This document shows, piece after piece, positions 12,645-21,135 of a stretch of DNA of 64,000 nt; positions within the stretch are counted from its first letter, which is position 1; every line of letters starts with the position of its first letter. Location: positions 2,914,001-2,978,000 of the forward strand of contig NZ_CP036298.1 in NCBI RefSeq assembly GCF_007752135.1, written 5' to 3'. Made by a program: the position numbers and the translations under genes. Under the pieces are notes generated by a model that was not told where the DNA came from, made no database searches, and worked only from the letters and a program-made list of their open reading frames with translations. The DNA comes from Aureliella helgolandensis. GTDB taxonomy: Bacteria; Planctomycetota; Planctomycetia; Pirellulales; Pirellulaceae.

Positions 12645-13766
12645 ATGGAAGAAGACTCCGCTGCATCAATGAGTGCTAGCCGGTTGACGTTGAGGAGTTG
12701 GTGGGAGGAGCTTGCACCGGACTTGTTCAGCCCGCGGTCGAACGAGCCTGATGGCCAGCCGCCTGCTGGAGTGTCGGCTAGTCAGCCAGATTCGCTGTTG
12801 TTGTCCGTGTCACGTCGGGCGATGGCTTGTGAGTTTGAAGTTCTGCTCAATCGTGGGCAATTTGACAACGACGTATCTCGATGTGTAGAAGCGCTCGACA
12901 AAATCGAGCATCTAGAGCACCTGTTGAGTGTCTATAAGCCGAGGAGTGATCTGTCTCAGGTCAACCGTTGGGGCTCCGGCCGCAGTGTGCCAGTCGAATT
13001 CGAAACCATGCAATTGCTGCGTTTAGCGCGGGATATGCACCGCTTGACTTCCGGAGCGTTCGACCTGACCGCCGGCAGCTTGTCGGAGGCTTGGGGGTTC
13101 GCAAGACGCCAAGGAAAGATGCCAACCGAAGCAGAGATCGTTCATGCACTGGGGTGTTGTGGGGCCGAAAAGATCGAGCTCGATGAGCTTCAGCGGCAGG
13201 TGAAGCTTTCGCAACCGGGCGTGCGCCTCAATCCCGGTGGTATTGGGAAGGGCTTTGCACTCGACCGGGCCGCGCGACATCTGCTGGAGCATGGGATCGA
13301 TGCCTTTATGCTGCATGGAGGCTCCAGCTCCATCGTGGCGCGAGGCGATCGGCAGTTGCAGGAGGTGGGAGGGGGATGGCTGGTCGCCCTGAAACATCCT
13401 TGGAGATCTGATGAGCAGTTGGGAACCATCCGCTTGCGCAATCAGGGGCTCGGTACGAGTGGTTCAGGCAAGCAATTTTTCCATTTTGGTGGTAAACGCT
13501 ACAGTCATATTATTGATCCCCGTTCGGGCCGGCCCGCGCAGGAAATGATGAGTGCAACGGTAATTGGCGGCAGCGGGGCGGTGGCAGATGCCTTGGCGAC
13601 AGCCCTGTTTGTGCTGGGGCCCGACGGAGCAAGAGAGTTGTGCGAGCAGCTACCGGAGGTGAGTTCGATCCTGATTTACTCGCATCCACGGAGCGGCAGT
13701 CTGCAGTTGGAAGTTCTCAATCCCACCGACGACTTGTGGCTGCCCCGCGTCAGGCATACCGAGTAG
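12645..13766 (+). CDS. apbE: FAD:protein FMN transferase (ApbE family)
   Basis: ApbE covalently attaches FMN to serine or threonine of target proteins, as in Rnf/Nqr electron-transport subunits. Recognisable blocks are AMACEFEVLLN, LDKIEHLEHLLSVYKPRSDLS, SGAFDLTAGSL, LNPGGIGKGFALDRAA, FMLHGGSSS and YSHIIDPRSGRP, with ADALATALFVLG at the Mg/FAD-site end. The start is set at ATG 12645 (MEEDSAAS), five bases after an AGGGA; an upstream GTG would add 42 unlikely residues. Length is 373. No obvious signal peptide or lipobox is present, in contrast to many periplasmic ApbE proteins. It follows the Gfo/Idh/MocA gene by 153 bp. No Rnf or Nqr gene is nearby, so its target is unknown. Confidence 0.93.
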   Translation: MEEDSAASMSASRLTLRSWWEELAPDLFSPRSNEPDGQPPAGVSASQPDSLLLSVSRRAMACEFEVLLNRGQFDNDVSRCVEALDKIEHLEHLLSVYKPRSDLSQVNRWGSGRSVPVEFETMQLLRLARDMHRLTSGAFDLTAGSLSEAWGFARRQGKMPTEAEIVHALGCCGAEKIELDELQRQVKLSQPGVRLNPGGIGKGFALDRAARHLLEHGIDAFMLHGGSSSIVARGDRQLQEVGGGWLVALKHPWRSDEQLGTIRLRNQGLGTSGSGKQFFHFGGKRYSHIIDPRSGRPAQEMMSATVIGGSGAVADALATALFVLGPDGARELCEQLPEVSSILIYSHPRSGSLQLEVLNPTDDLWLPRVRHTE

Positions 13767-14268
13767 TTGTCGGTCGAGAAGTCTATTTGAGGTAGCGGCT
13801 GAAGTGCTTGTCCTCGCCGTGCACCTAGCTGCGCGAGCGGCGGGACCTTCGCAATTGTTCGACTGAGTGGTAGTCGTCCCCCCTCTTACGGGATGTCCTG
13901 GAAAAAAATTTCGTTTAATGAAGAGGGATTGGGGTGGAGGTCGATAGACAGTGGTGCAGCAAGTCCTAAGATGATTCCGTTCAACCGTAGGCGCCGTCGC
14001 TCAGCAGAGCAACGGTTTGTCGACTTGAGCGAATTCACATGGGTTGGCCTCATCCGCTGGCGTGGGACTCGGGCGTATCCCGTCGGAGGGTGGGGCCGCC
14101 CGCCTGAATTGGCCTTCAAATCAGGGGGCGGCTGGCTTCTTTGCCGTCGTTTGCCAAGACAGGGTGTCGAAGGCGACTTCGTGCATCACCAATTGGATTC
14201 ATTCCATGGCTAATACGTGTCCGTGCAAAATGCACGAAGTCGCGTTTGTAGGAAGACCTGCGGGGGGC
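13767..14268. other. Intergenic between convergent genes
   Basis: About 500 bp between the ends of apbE and the amidotransferase-like gene. Apart from a 14-bp perfect inverted repeat at 14173-14243 (listed separately) I see no gene; short frames here have no protein-like features. Confidence 0.5.
14173..14243. repeat. 14-bp perfect inverted repeat with 43-nt loop
   Basis: GCGACTTCGTGCAT at 14173-14186 is the exact reverse complement of ATGCACGAAGTCGC at 14230-14243. It lies in the convergent gap after apbE and just before the 3' end of the amidotransferase-like gene. It could be a long-loop transcription barrier for both strands, or a REP/MITE-like palindromic unit. Confidence 0.75.
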
Positions 14269-15024
14269 TTAGGCAGCAGCTTTGGCTAGCGAAGCGCCCA
14301 TCATGGCGGGAGCTTGCAACGCTTCGAGGAATTCTTCAAAGATACGAATGTCTAGAGCGCTCGCAGCGCCACATTCGGGGTGGAACTGAGTGCCGATCGC
14401 GAACCAATCGATGGTTTCGGACTCGATGGCTTCGATGACGCCATCTTGGCAGCGGGCAGTGACTCGGAAGCCTTGTGCGACTTCATCAACGGCCATGTGG
14501 TGCCGGCTGGTGACGCGAATTTCGCCTTCTCCATAGACTCGACCGATCAAGGACTTGGGCTCGACGACTAGCGAGTGTCGGTGGAACGGGTCTTGAGGAT
14601 CCCGGTGTGGCAGGGAGCCTGGGAGGTCTTCTGGGATATGTAGGAACAGGTTGCCGCCACAGGTGACGTTGAGAAGTTGCATGCCCGATCCGATTGCCAG
14701 GACGGGGATGCGTCGTTCGACCACTTCTTGAGCCAAGCGGCGGTCGAAGGTTTCGCGTCGCGCTTCCATGGGTTTGGTGGCGGGGTGCAGCATGAAATTG
14801 TCGTAGCGGGGATCCAGGTCACCGCCACCGATCATGACGCAAGCGTCGAGGTGGTCCAGGACTTGGTGAAGACTGGCGTCGTCCTCCAGGGGAGCTAGGA
14901 TCAGCGGAATTCCGCCCGCTTTGGCAATCGAATCGTAATATCCCGCTGCGACATAGGAAAAGGCTGGTTGGTTGTGGGACGCAGCTCTGAAATCTGCATT
15001 GATACCTACGATCGGCTTATTCAT
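14269..15024 (-). CDS. Class-I glutamine amidotransferase-like (peptidase C26) protein lacking the catalytic Cys
   Basis: The 251-residue protein follows the gamma-glutamyl-GABA hydrolase (PuuD) family along its length: KPIVGINADFR, AGGIPLILAPL, GGGDLDPRYD and the C-terminal FAIGTQFHPECG carrying the His-Pro-Glu part of the triad. At the nucleophile elbow, where the family has GICRGMQ, this protein has AIGSGMQLLN (residues 110-119), so glycine 112 replaces the cysteine. Reading the bases confirms this: the elbow is encoded GCAATCGGATCGGGCATG on the minus strand. It therefore probably cannot hydrolyse by the normal mechanism and may be a binding protein or a divergent enzyme. It is monocistronic and divergent from oleA, with a 560-bp AT-richer gap between them. 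Confidence 0.88.
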   Translation of the reverse strand: MNKPIVGINADFRAASHNQPAFSYVAAGYYDSIAKAGGIPLILAPLEDDASLHQVLDHLDACVMIGGGDLDPRYDNFMLHPATKPMEARRETFDRRLAQEVVERRIPVLAIGSGMQLLNVTCGGNLFLHIPEDLPGSLPHRDPQDPFHRHSLVVEPKSLIGRVYGEGEIRVTSRHHMAVDEVAQGFRVTARCQDGVIEAIESETIDWFAIGTQFHPECGAASALDIRIFEEFLEALQAPAMMGASLAKAAA

Positions 15025-15586
15025 CTGAAAATCCCTGTCAGATTAAAGTTCAATGCTCAGAGCGTAACGCGAATTATGACTGATGCTGATCAACTAAGGC
15101 GAATTGCGAAAGCTACGAAGAAAACCTGTGCGATAAAATCGCATTCTGGATTCGTAGTCTATTGACGAGATACTTCACGTCTCTATTGCGTCCCTGCAAA
15201 TGTCGTGGTATTTCCGCTGCGACAGGCTTCGAATTATCATCCCGATAAATCCTCGCTTGATGGTTCGCAAACACGGCTGAGAAGACATTTTCAAAGTGAC
15301 TTTCGCTCTATCCCTGCGAAAAGCGTCCGAAGACGGTAAACTCTGACATCTCAATGTTGCACAAGCACCCTCTGCTTGAGCGATGGGCAAGAAGTTAGCA
15401 GCTCGATTTGCATGAGCAAGCAGCTAACTATATTTGGTGTCCCTTTTTAATGCATCTACAACCAAGTGTGCTAGCATTAGCGTGCCCATGTTTCCTGAGC
15501 CGCGCTTGTTCGGTGCGACATGGCTGTTGGGTGCTAAGAGGGGCCTTGGCCCCCAGACTCCTAAATTGAAACGCAGAAGGAAAGCC
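15025..15586. other. Divergent intergenic region upstream of amidotransferase-like gene and oleA
   Basis: About 560 bp, visibly more AT-rich than its flanks, as expected for a region with promoters for both genes. It contains a small perfect palindrome TGCGAT-AAA-ATCGCA (15129-15143), a possible operator, and an imperfect hairpin with arms AGTTAGC (15393-15399) and GCTAACT (15423-15429) in the oleA leader. No protein gene is recognised. Confidence 0.5.
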
Positions 15587-16696
15587 GTGCATTTCGAACG
15601 TGTCCATATTGAAGCACTCGGTTTTACGCTCCCACCTGAGATCGTAACTAGTTCGGCAATTGAACAAGCTCTTGCGCCTACCTATGAGCGGCTGCGATTG
15701 CCGGAAGGCAGGCTGGCTCTGATGAGTGGCATTGAGGAGCGGCGTTTTTGGCCGCGTGGTACCTCGATTGGCGAGCCGAGTGTGCGGAGCGCTCGGCAGG
15801 CCCTGGAGGGAGCGGGTGTCTCTCCTGCCGAGATTGGCTGCCTAATCCATGCTAGTGTTTGTCGAGACTACTTAGAGCCGGCAACGGCCTGTCGGATACA
15901 TGCGGAATTGGGGTTGAGTCCACAGTGTTGGGTGTACGACGTTTCGAATGCCTGTTTAGGGCTGCTCAGCGGCATGGTGCAGATAGCGACCTTGATCGAA
16001 AGTGGGGCGATTCGGGCGGGGATCGTCGTCGGAACGGAGAGTGGGCGGAATTTGGTCGAGGCGACCATCCAGTCGCTCAACGACGATACCACCCTTACAC
16101 GGCAAACCATCAAGCCATCGTTCGCCTCGCTGACGATCGGCTCGGGGAGCTGTGCTGTGTTGCTGACGCATCGCGACCTTAGTCGCAGTGGAAATCGTCT
16201 TTTGAGCTGTGTTGCCCGGGCGGAATGCCAGCACCACCAGCTGTGCCAGAGCGATACCGATCAAGCTGGCGCGGCGATGCAACCACTCATGCAAACCGAC
16301 TCGGAATTGCTCCTGCGGGCGGGGGTTAGCGTAGGGGAGAGCACCTATGCGGAATTGGTCGCAGCGGGGCATCCCGCCGGCAGTTTTGACGCCAGCGTCT
16401 GCCATCAAGTTGGCACTGCGCATCGCCGATTGATGTTGGAGTCGCTCGGCTTGCCAGCCGCCCAAGACTATTCCACCTTTGCATGGTTGGGCAATACCGG
16501 CGCCGTCGCATTGCCGACCGCCCTAGCCATGGGGATCCGAGCTGGATTTATTTCAGCAGGCAAAAAGGTGGCGTTGCTTGGCATTGGGTCGGGTATCAAC
16601 TCCGTGATGATGGCGACCGAATGGGACCAGCCTCTCGCGTCTGGGGAAATCGACGCAAGTGCGGCTGCACGGTTGCAGTCAGGACTCGGTGCGTGA
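15587..16696 (+). CDS. oleA: OleA-type thiolase-fold acyl condensing enzyme
   Basis: OleA joins two fatty acyl-CoA molecules head to head, the first step of long-chain olefin synthesis. The family phrases are evident: SGIEERRFWPRG, ASVCRDYLEPATACRIHAEL, YDVSNACLGLLSGM with the nucleophile Cys123, FASLTIGSGSCAVLL, CHQVGTAH and GNTGAVALPTALAMG carrying the His and Asn partners. The frame is open from 15434, but GTG 15587 has AGAAGGA five bases upstream and gives a 369-residue protein starting just before the conserved FERVHIEALGFTLP strand. oleB, oleC and oleD, usually clustered with oleA, are not in this window. The 3' end overlaps the convergent methyltransferase gene by 18 bp. A related 3-oxoacyl synthase of other function cannot be excluded. 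Confidence 0.87.
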   Translation: MHFERVHIEALGFTLPPEIVTSSAIEQALAPTYERLRLPEGRLALMSGIEERRFWPRGTSIGEPSVRSARQALEGAGVSPAEIGCLIHASVCRDYLEPATACRIHAELGLSPQCWVYDVSNACLGLLSGMVQIATLIESGAIRAGIVVGTESGRNLVEATIQSLNDDTTLTRQTIKPSFASLTIGSGSCAVLLTHRDLSRSGNRLLSCVARAECQHHQLCQSDTDQAGAAMQPLMQTDSELLLRAGVSVGESTYAELVAAGHPAGSFDASVCHQVGTAHRRLMLESLGLPAAQDYSTFAWLGNTGAVALPTALAMGIRAGFISAGKKVALLGIGSGINSVMMATEWDQPLASGEIDASAAARLQSGLGA

Positions 16697-17845
16697 GGGC
16701 TTCCAGCCGGGGGCGCGCTGTGCGACGACGCAACACTCGCGGCGATTGCTGGCCAGTTGTCGGACCTCCACACGCTCAAAATCCCAGCTGCGAATCCGTG
16801 CCACGTACTGCTCCATGTACTGTGCCAGGTCGTAGGAGGTTAGCTTGAGCGTCAGCAGCATTCCCTCGATGCGGCTGGTCTTGTAGTTGACGATGTCCTC
16901 GACCGCGTCCAGGGTGTAATTGGGCGCAACGCTGGCGTCTGCATTGAGCCAGCGGAATTTGGCGAACATGCGGCGTCGAATGCCTACGGCCTTGCCACGC
17001 CAATGTTCGAATCTAGGGTGCTCCAGCAGCATGGGGTGCATCTCTGCCGGGTCGATTCCGGTCACAAACAGTCCCAGGTCGAGGAGCCGTTGGCAGGAAC
17101 CGCCCGGAGAGCTACCGATCTCGACGATTTTGTCGCCGGGCTGCATTGGCAGCTGGCTCCACAGGACGGCTTCTCCCAGTTTAAGGTAGGCGCGGCTGAT
17201 CATCTCGGTGGGGGGGGCGACTTCAATCACGCCACCGGGCCAGCAGCTTTGCGGGCGCTGGGCCTGGTGCTCTCCAATCAGCCACTGGTCGGGTTCAACG
17301 ATGAGAATGTTGAACACTCGCGTCTGAGGGCTTACCGTCTGATTGACCTGTTTTGACAGCGGTTGGTCTGCAAGTGCTTCCCGCACCAGCTGCGCCACGG
17401 ATTCGGACACTTCGGTCGGGCCGGGTTCAAAGCCTGAGGACCCTGGCAGGTCGCTGTCACGCTGGAATACATGCACGGCTCCCCACTCGCTCAGAGGCCT
17501 CACCGTCTCAGCCAGTTTCAGGGCTTCTTGGATCATCGCGCCGGCTTCTTGGCCGCGAACGTTTCCCAAGGCTTTGCCACAATGTCGGACGGGCCAGTCT
17601 GCAGCGAGTCGCTCGAGCATCTCGTCGACTTGATTATCTTCGCACCCCACGAAGGGGGCGTTTGGTGAAAATTTGAAGCTAAGGAAGCAGGGACGCGAGA
17701 AGGCAAGTCGGAGGGGTGAGTTCTTTCCCGCCCATTTTTGCTTGATGGTTGGCTCCACGCCTTGTTGGCAGACTACGAACAAGAATGGATCTTGCCGGAT
17801 TCGGCCCTCAGGGGGAGAAGCTTCCTGGACGTGATTGGGGGTCAT
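16679..17845 (-). CDS. SAM-dependent methyltransferase, RlmM/FtsJ-like
   Basis: A 388-residue protein whose C-terminal half is an FtsJ-type methyltransferase: KIVEIGSSPGGSCQRLLDLG is the SAM-binding motif I, followed by VTGIDPAEM, ADASVAPNY and LTLKLTSYDL, which carries the catalytic-type lysine of ribose 2'-O methyltransferases. The N-terminal half resembles the THUMP-like extension of RlmM, which methylates C2498 of 23S rRNA; rRNA is the probable substrate, but the exact position is an inference. The gene is monocistronic and its 3' end runs 18 bp into oleA, so the two transcripts are antisense at their ends. The start ATG at 17845 has only a weak ribosome site. Confidence 0.82.
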   Translation of the reverse strand: MTPNHVQEASPPEGRIRQDPFLFVVCQQGVEPTIKQKWAGKNSPLRLAFSRPCFLSFKFSPNAPFVGCEDNQVDEMLERLAADWPVRHCGKALGNVRGQEAGAMIQEALKLAETVRPLSEWGAVHVFQRDSDLPGSSGFEPGPTEVSESVAQLVREALADQPLSKQVNQTVSPQTRVFNILIVEPDQWLIGEHQAQRPQSCWPGGVIEVAPPTEMISRAYLKLGEAVLWSQLPMQPGDKIVEIGSSPGGSCQRLLDLGLFVTGIDPAEMHPMLLEHPRFEHWRGKAVGIRRRMFAKFRWLNADASVAPNYTLDAVEDIVNYKTSRIEGMLLTLKLTSYDLAQYMEQYVARIRSWDFERVEVRQLASNRRECCVVAQRAPGWKPSRTES

Positions 17846-18007
17846 GATCTATAACTATGAGAGCAATGGGAAAAATATGGAAAGCGAATCCCTCAGTTTA
17901 CTCGCTTTCTGGATGTTGCGTCTGGCGTGGAAGTCTGTGTAGATCACATTTCGCGGTACAGAATCGCAGGCAAGCCCCCAATCCGCACAACCTACACAGG
18001 AACAGGC

Positions 18008-18229
18008 ATGGCAAAAAAAGAAGAAGCATTTGAAGTCGAAGGTACCGTTACTCAGGCGTTGGCCAATACTCGCTTCAAAGTACAGCTAAGTACAGGCTCT
18101 GAGGTTCTGGCGCACGTTGCAGGGCGAATGAGAAAGAATTTCATTCGAATCGTTCCTGGCGACAAAGTGCGGGTAGAGCTCTCTCCCTACGATTTGACCA
18201 AGGGAAGAATTACTTTCCGCGAACGGTAG
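18008..18229 (+). CDS. infA: Translation initiation factor IF-1
   Basis: This 73-residue S1/OB-fold protein starts [14 protein letters not shown] and contains [36 protein letters not shown] and [15 protein letters not shown], the standard IF-1 sequence. It occupies the ribosomal A site during initiation. The ATG at 18008 is preceded by AGGAACAGGC, and the length is typical; an upstream frame extension of 27 codons is discarded. It stands alone rather than in a ribosomal-protein operon. Confidence 0.98.
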   Translation: MAKKEEAFEVEGTVTQALANTRFKVQLSTGSEVLAHVAGRMRKNFIRIVPGDKVRVELSPYDLTKGRITFRER

Positions 18230-18792
18230 GATTGTATTTGGGTATCGCGACGTCTATGCCATCCCATTGCAGCGACGGATCGCCAGTCTTCCATGGGGGG
18301 AGCTCTCAATCACCTCCAGCCAGCTTGAGTTTGCTCCGCACGCACGCTTTCGGGCGTTGCATCGCTCGCCACGCGAGCTGTTCCCGCACTGCTTCCCTTA
18401 GGAAAAGTGTTATTTTGAGGGTCGCGGGGCGCCCACGCCCGGCGGGCTATCGCTGGCTTTGCCCATCCATTGTGGTGGGTGGTGAGTTTCTAAGGCTAAA
18501 TATGCCTGCCTGCTGCTTGGCATTGCCGCTGCCCATTTATCGTTTGGTAGTATCAGTTTGTAGTGGACTGGGCGGATATCCAAAGATCCACCCGCATTGG
18601 TCGAATGGAATCTCAGTACAATTTCCAAACCCATCTTGCGTAAGATGAGTTGAAAATGTTCTGATACGCGCGCCGCCAGCCGGAGAGCCGTTGGCGGGCA
18701 AATTGCGGGGCAGCATTGGGCTGTACAAACCATTTCCATCGTTTTATCGAAGTTGCCGTTTACCTCTTACGAGTTTGAATTAGGAGTTCCCC
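18230..18792. other. Intergenic, no gene recognised
   Basis: About 560 bp between infA and the exported protein gene. Short frames on both strands lack protein-like composition. No hairpin with a T-tract is visible directly after infA. Confidence 0.45.
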
Positions 18793-20445
18793 ATGGGTTT
18801 TTGCCGTTCCGTTGCAATAACTACGAGCCTTGCGATCTGCGCAAGTGGGCTTTTCAGCCCTACCCTGTCTGCGCAAACTGCGCAGAATCAAGTTGCGATC
18901 GTCTCGATCTCGCCGCTTGATAACTTAATGAAGGATGTTAACTACTTGCTGCAGGCAACTAGTTTCCCTGAAATGGGGGGCTTGTTCGGCATGATGGCCA
19001 AGCAGTATACCCGCGGTATCGACGGAACGCGTCCCATCGGCGTATCTGTTTCGCTCGCTGGGGAAACGCCATCTGCTTTGATCTTCCTGCCCCTCAGTGA
19101 TCGTCAGCAGTTCTTCGGGGCTCTGGCTGGGGTCGGCATTGAGCCTGATGATCTGGGCGATGGGGTCTTTGCGATTGATGCAGGTAGCCAAGTGATCTAC
19201 GCCAAGGATAGTGGGGGGTGGCTCTTTGTGGCGCAGACCGAAGGGGAGCTCGATACGGTGCCCAGCGATCCTGCCGCGCTGCTGGGCGATCTGCCAAGTC
19301 GCTATACCGTGGCCGTTAAGGTCGATGTTCAGGCGGTCCCTGACGAGCTCAAGCTGATGGCTGTCGATCAGATGCAAAAAGGGTTTGATCGCGCCAGCGA
19401 GAAGGCCAGTGAGCAGTCGGCCGAGGAAGCTGCGATTGCTCGGGAAGCAGGCCAGGCTCAGATCCAGCAAGTCCGGCAGCTTTTGGAGGAGACCGAGCAG
19501 TTTACCGTAGGCTGGGCCGTTCGAGCCGAGGAGCAACGCACGTTCTTTGACGCCGGAGCTCAGTTCTTAGCGGGGACTGAATTGGCAAGCCAGGCTGCTA
19601 GCTATAAAGATCTTACGACCGACTTCTCCGCGTTTCAGCTAGCCGATTCGGCAATTAGCTTTCACTACGCGGCTGAAATTTTGGAAGGTGCACCGCGGGA
19701 AGCCGCTAAGAACAGTATGCGTACGTCCTTGGGGCAAGCCGCCGCAATGCTCAAAAAGCAAGCCAATATGGATGAGGCAACTGCCAGTCTTTTGACAGAT
19801 CTACTGAACGGCCTGGGCGAGATCACGATCAAGACCATTGATGAAGGAAAGTTTGATGGTGCGGGTAGCGTGATTCTTGGCGACTCGTTGCGAGTGCTAA
19901 TCGGCAGTCGCATTGCCGACGGTTCGGCACTGGCTGCTGAGCTTAAGAAGGTGGCTGCTGGTCTCCCCCAGGGGTCGGGTGCACCCGCCAGCTTCGAGTT
20001 TGACTACGCGGAGCACGCTGGAGTGGATTTGCATCGCATTCGCGTTCCTATCAAAACCAACGATCGCAATGTGCAGCGGGTACTAGGGGAGGAGTTGTTG
20101 GTCACGGTCGGAACTGCTTCCAAGGCGTACTTGATCTCGGTGGACCAAGCTGGTGACGCGTCTCTCAAGGCCGCGATTGATCAAATGAAGGGGAGCCTTG
20201 GGCAGCCCACGACTCCATTTGATAGCGTTGTACGATTCGGTCAGATTCTGCAGTTCGCGCAGACGATCAGCCCCAATCCGATGTTGAGTAATGCCTTGAA
20301 TACCATCAAGCAGTATGCCGGTAAGGATACCGTTACCGTTAGTGGTCGTTCCGTCGAGCGTGGAGGGGTTTACCGGTTCTCGATCGATGAAGGTGTGCTT
20401 CGGACTATCGGAGCTACCGCGAAGAGTGGTGGTGGTGGCTTCTAG
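18793..20445 (+). CDS. Large exported protein of unknown function
   Basis: The ATG at 18793 has TAGGAG six bases upstream. The N-terminus (RSVAITTSLAICASGLFS) is a clear signal peptide, cleaved near TLSAQ. The 550-residue mature protein has no catalytic motif that I recognise; it is rich in Ala, Gly and acidic residues and contains a helical stretch at about 190-240 (ASEKASEQSAEEAAIAREAG) that could form a coiled coil. The C-terminus ends in a glycine run (KSGGGGF). The overall pattern, two similar alpha/beta halves around the helical segment, resembles other planctomycete exported proteins annotated as hypothetical. It is monocistronic, followed 68 bp later by a strong terminator. Confidence 0.85.
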   Translation: MGFCRSVAITTSLAICASGLFSPTLSAQTAQNQVAIVSISPLDNLMKDVNYLLQATSFPEMGGLFGMMAKQYTRGIDGTRPIGVSVSLAGETPSALIFLPLSDRQQFFGALAGVGIEPDDLGDGVFAIDAGSQVIYAKDSGGWLFVAQTEGELDTVPSDPAALLGDLPSRYTVAVKVDVQAVPDELKLMAVDQMQKGFDRASEKASEQSAEEAAIAREAGQAQIQQVRQLLEETEQFTVGWAVRAEEQRTFFDAGAQFLAGTELASQAASYKDLTTDFSAFQLADSAISFHYAAEILEGAPREAAKNSMRTSLGQAAAMLKKQANMDEATASLLTDLLNGLGEITIKTIDEGKFDGAGSVILGDSLRVLIGSRIADGSALAAELKKVAAGLPQGSGAPASFEFDYAEHAGVDLHRIRVPIKTNDRNVQRVLGEELLVTVGTASKAYLISVDQAGDASLKAAIDQMKGSLGQPTTPFDSVVRFGQILQFAQTISPNPMLSNALNTIKQYAGKDTVTVSGRSVERGGVYRFSIDEGVLRTIGATAKSGGGGF

Positions 20446-20513
20446 CCGGCCTTCACCACCTCGGCAAATCGCAAGCAAGCTTTTGCTAGCTGACCTGCTT
20501 TAGTGACTTAAAC

Positions 20514-20548
20514 AATCGCCGCATCCCATGGATGTGGCGATTTTTTTT
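20514..20548 (+). terminator. Rho-independent terminator
   Basis: AATCGCCGCATCC and GGATGTGGCGATT form a 13-bp stem (one G-U pair) around a CAT loop, followed by a run of eight T. It terminates the transcript of the exported protein gene. Confidence 0.9.
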
Positions 20549-21135
20549 GGCGAGGCAGCACGGCTTTAGTGCGTCTGCCGTGCGATTCAGACTTCTCGGC
20601 TCAATTTGATTCGGGTTGGAGTCGCAGCGGTTTGTGGAGGTTTAGTCGATTCGCCCGTTTGTGTGGTGCGGCTGGCTGCAGCAGCGGCCTTCCGAGTTCG
20701 CTTAAGCGATGTCGGTATGACATCGCGAGTTGATGTGATGTTTTCAGCTTGCCGGCAGCCTGATTGCCAGTCCGTTAGCGGCGAGTTGGCGCTGGAGTAG
20801 CGGCGACTTTGCCTTGCGGGCCGCCTGCCAGTCGCCCAGTTCCCCTAAATCCTGCCGGGTTCTTTTCTGGGACTTAAAAATAGGCTCCTGCTTGCTGGAC
20901 ACTTGGTTTTCGGAACATAGGGGGGGTGCCTAGAAAGCGGGCAGGCCTCGGGGTGCCTTGTTTTTGCGCTGGCGTGCGAGTTGTTTGTGCGGTACCGGGA
21001 GTTGGGGGTTAACTGCTAGCAATATAAGGACTTAGGGCGAAGCATTTGCTTGCACTAGAAGATTGATGCGAGGTTCAGAACGACGGAGGTTCGAACCCAG
21101 ACTGGACGACTCGCACAATTGTTTCAGAGGAAGCT
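20549..21135. other. Intergenic, likely leader/promoter of the ribbon-helix-helix gene
   Basis: About 590 bp after the terminator. A 64-codon frame at 20606-20800 has no recognisable character and is not called. The ribosome site AGAGGAAGCT precedes the next gene. Confidence 0.45.

Noticed and set aside
13893-14213. 106-codon plus-strand frame in the convergent gap after apbE
   Set aside because: No ribosome site, no domain, and it spans the inverted repeat region.
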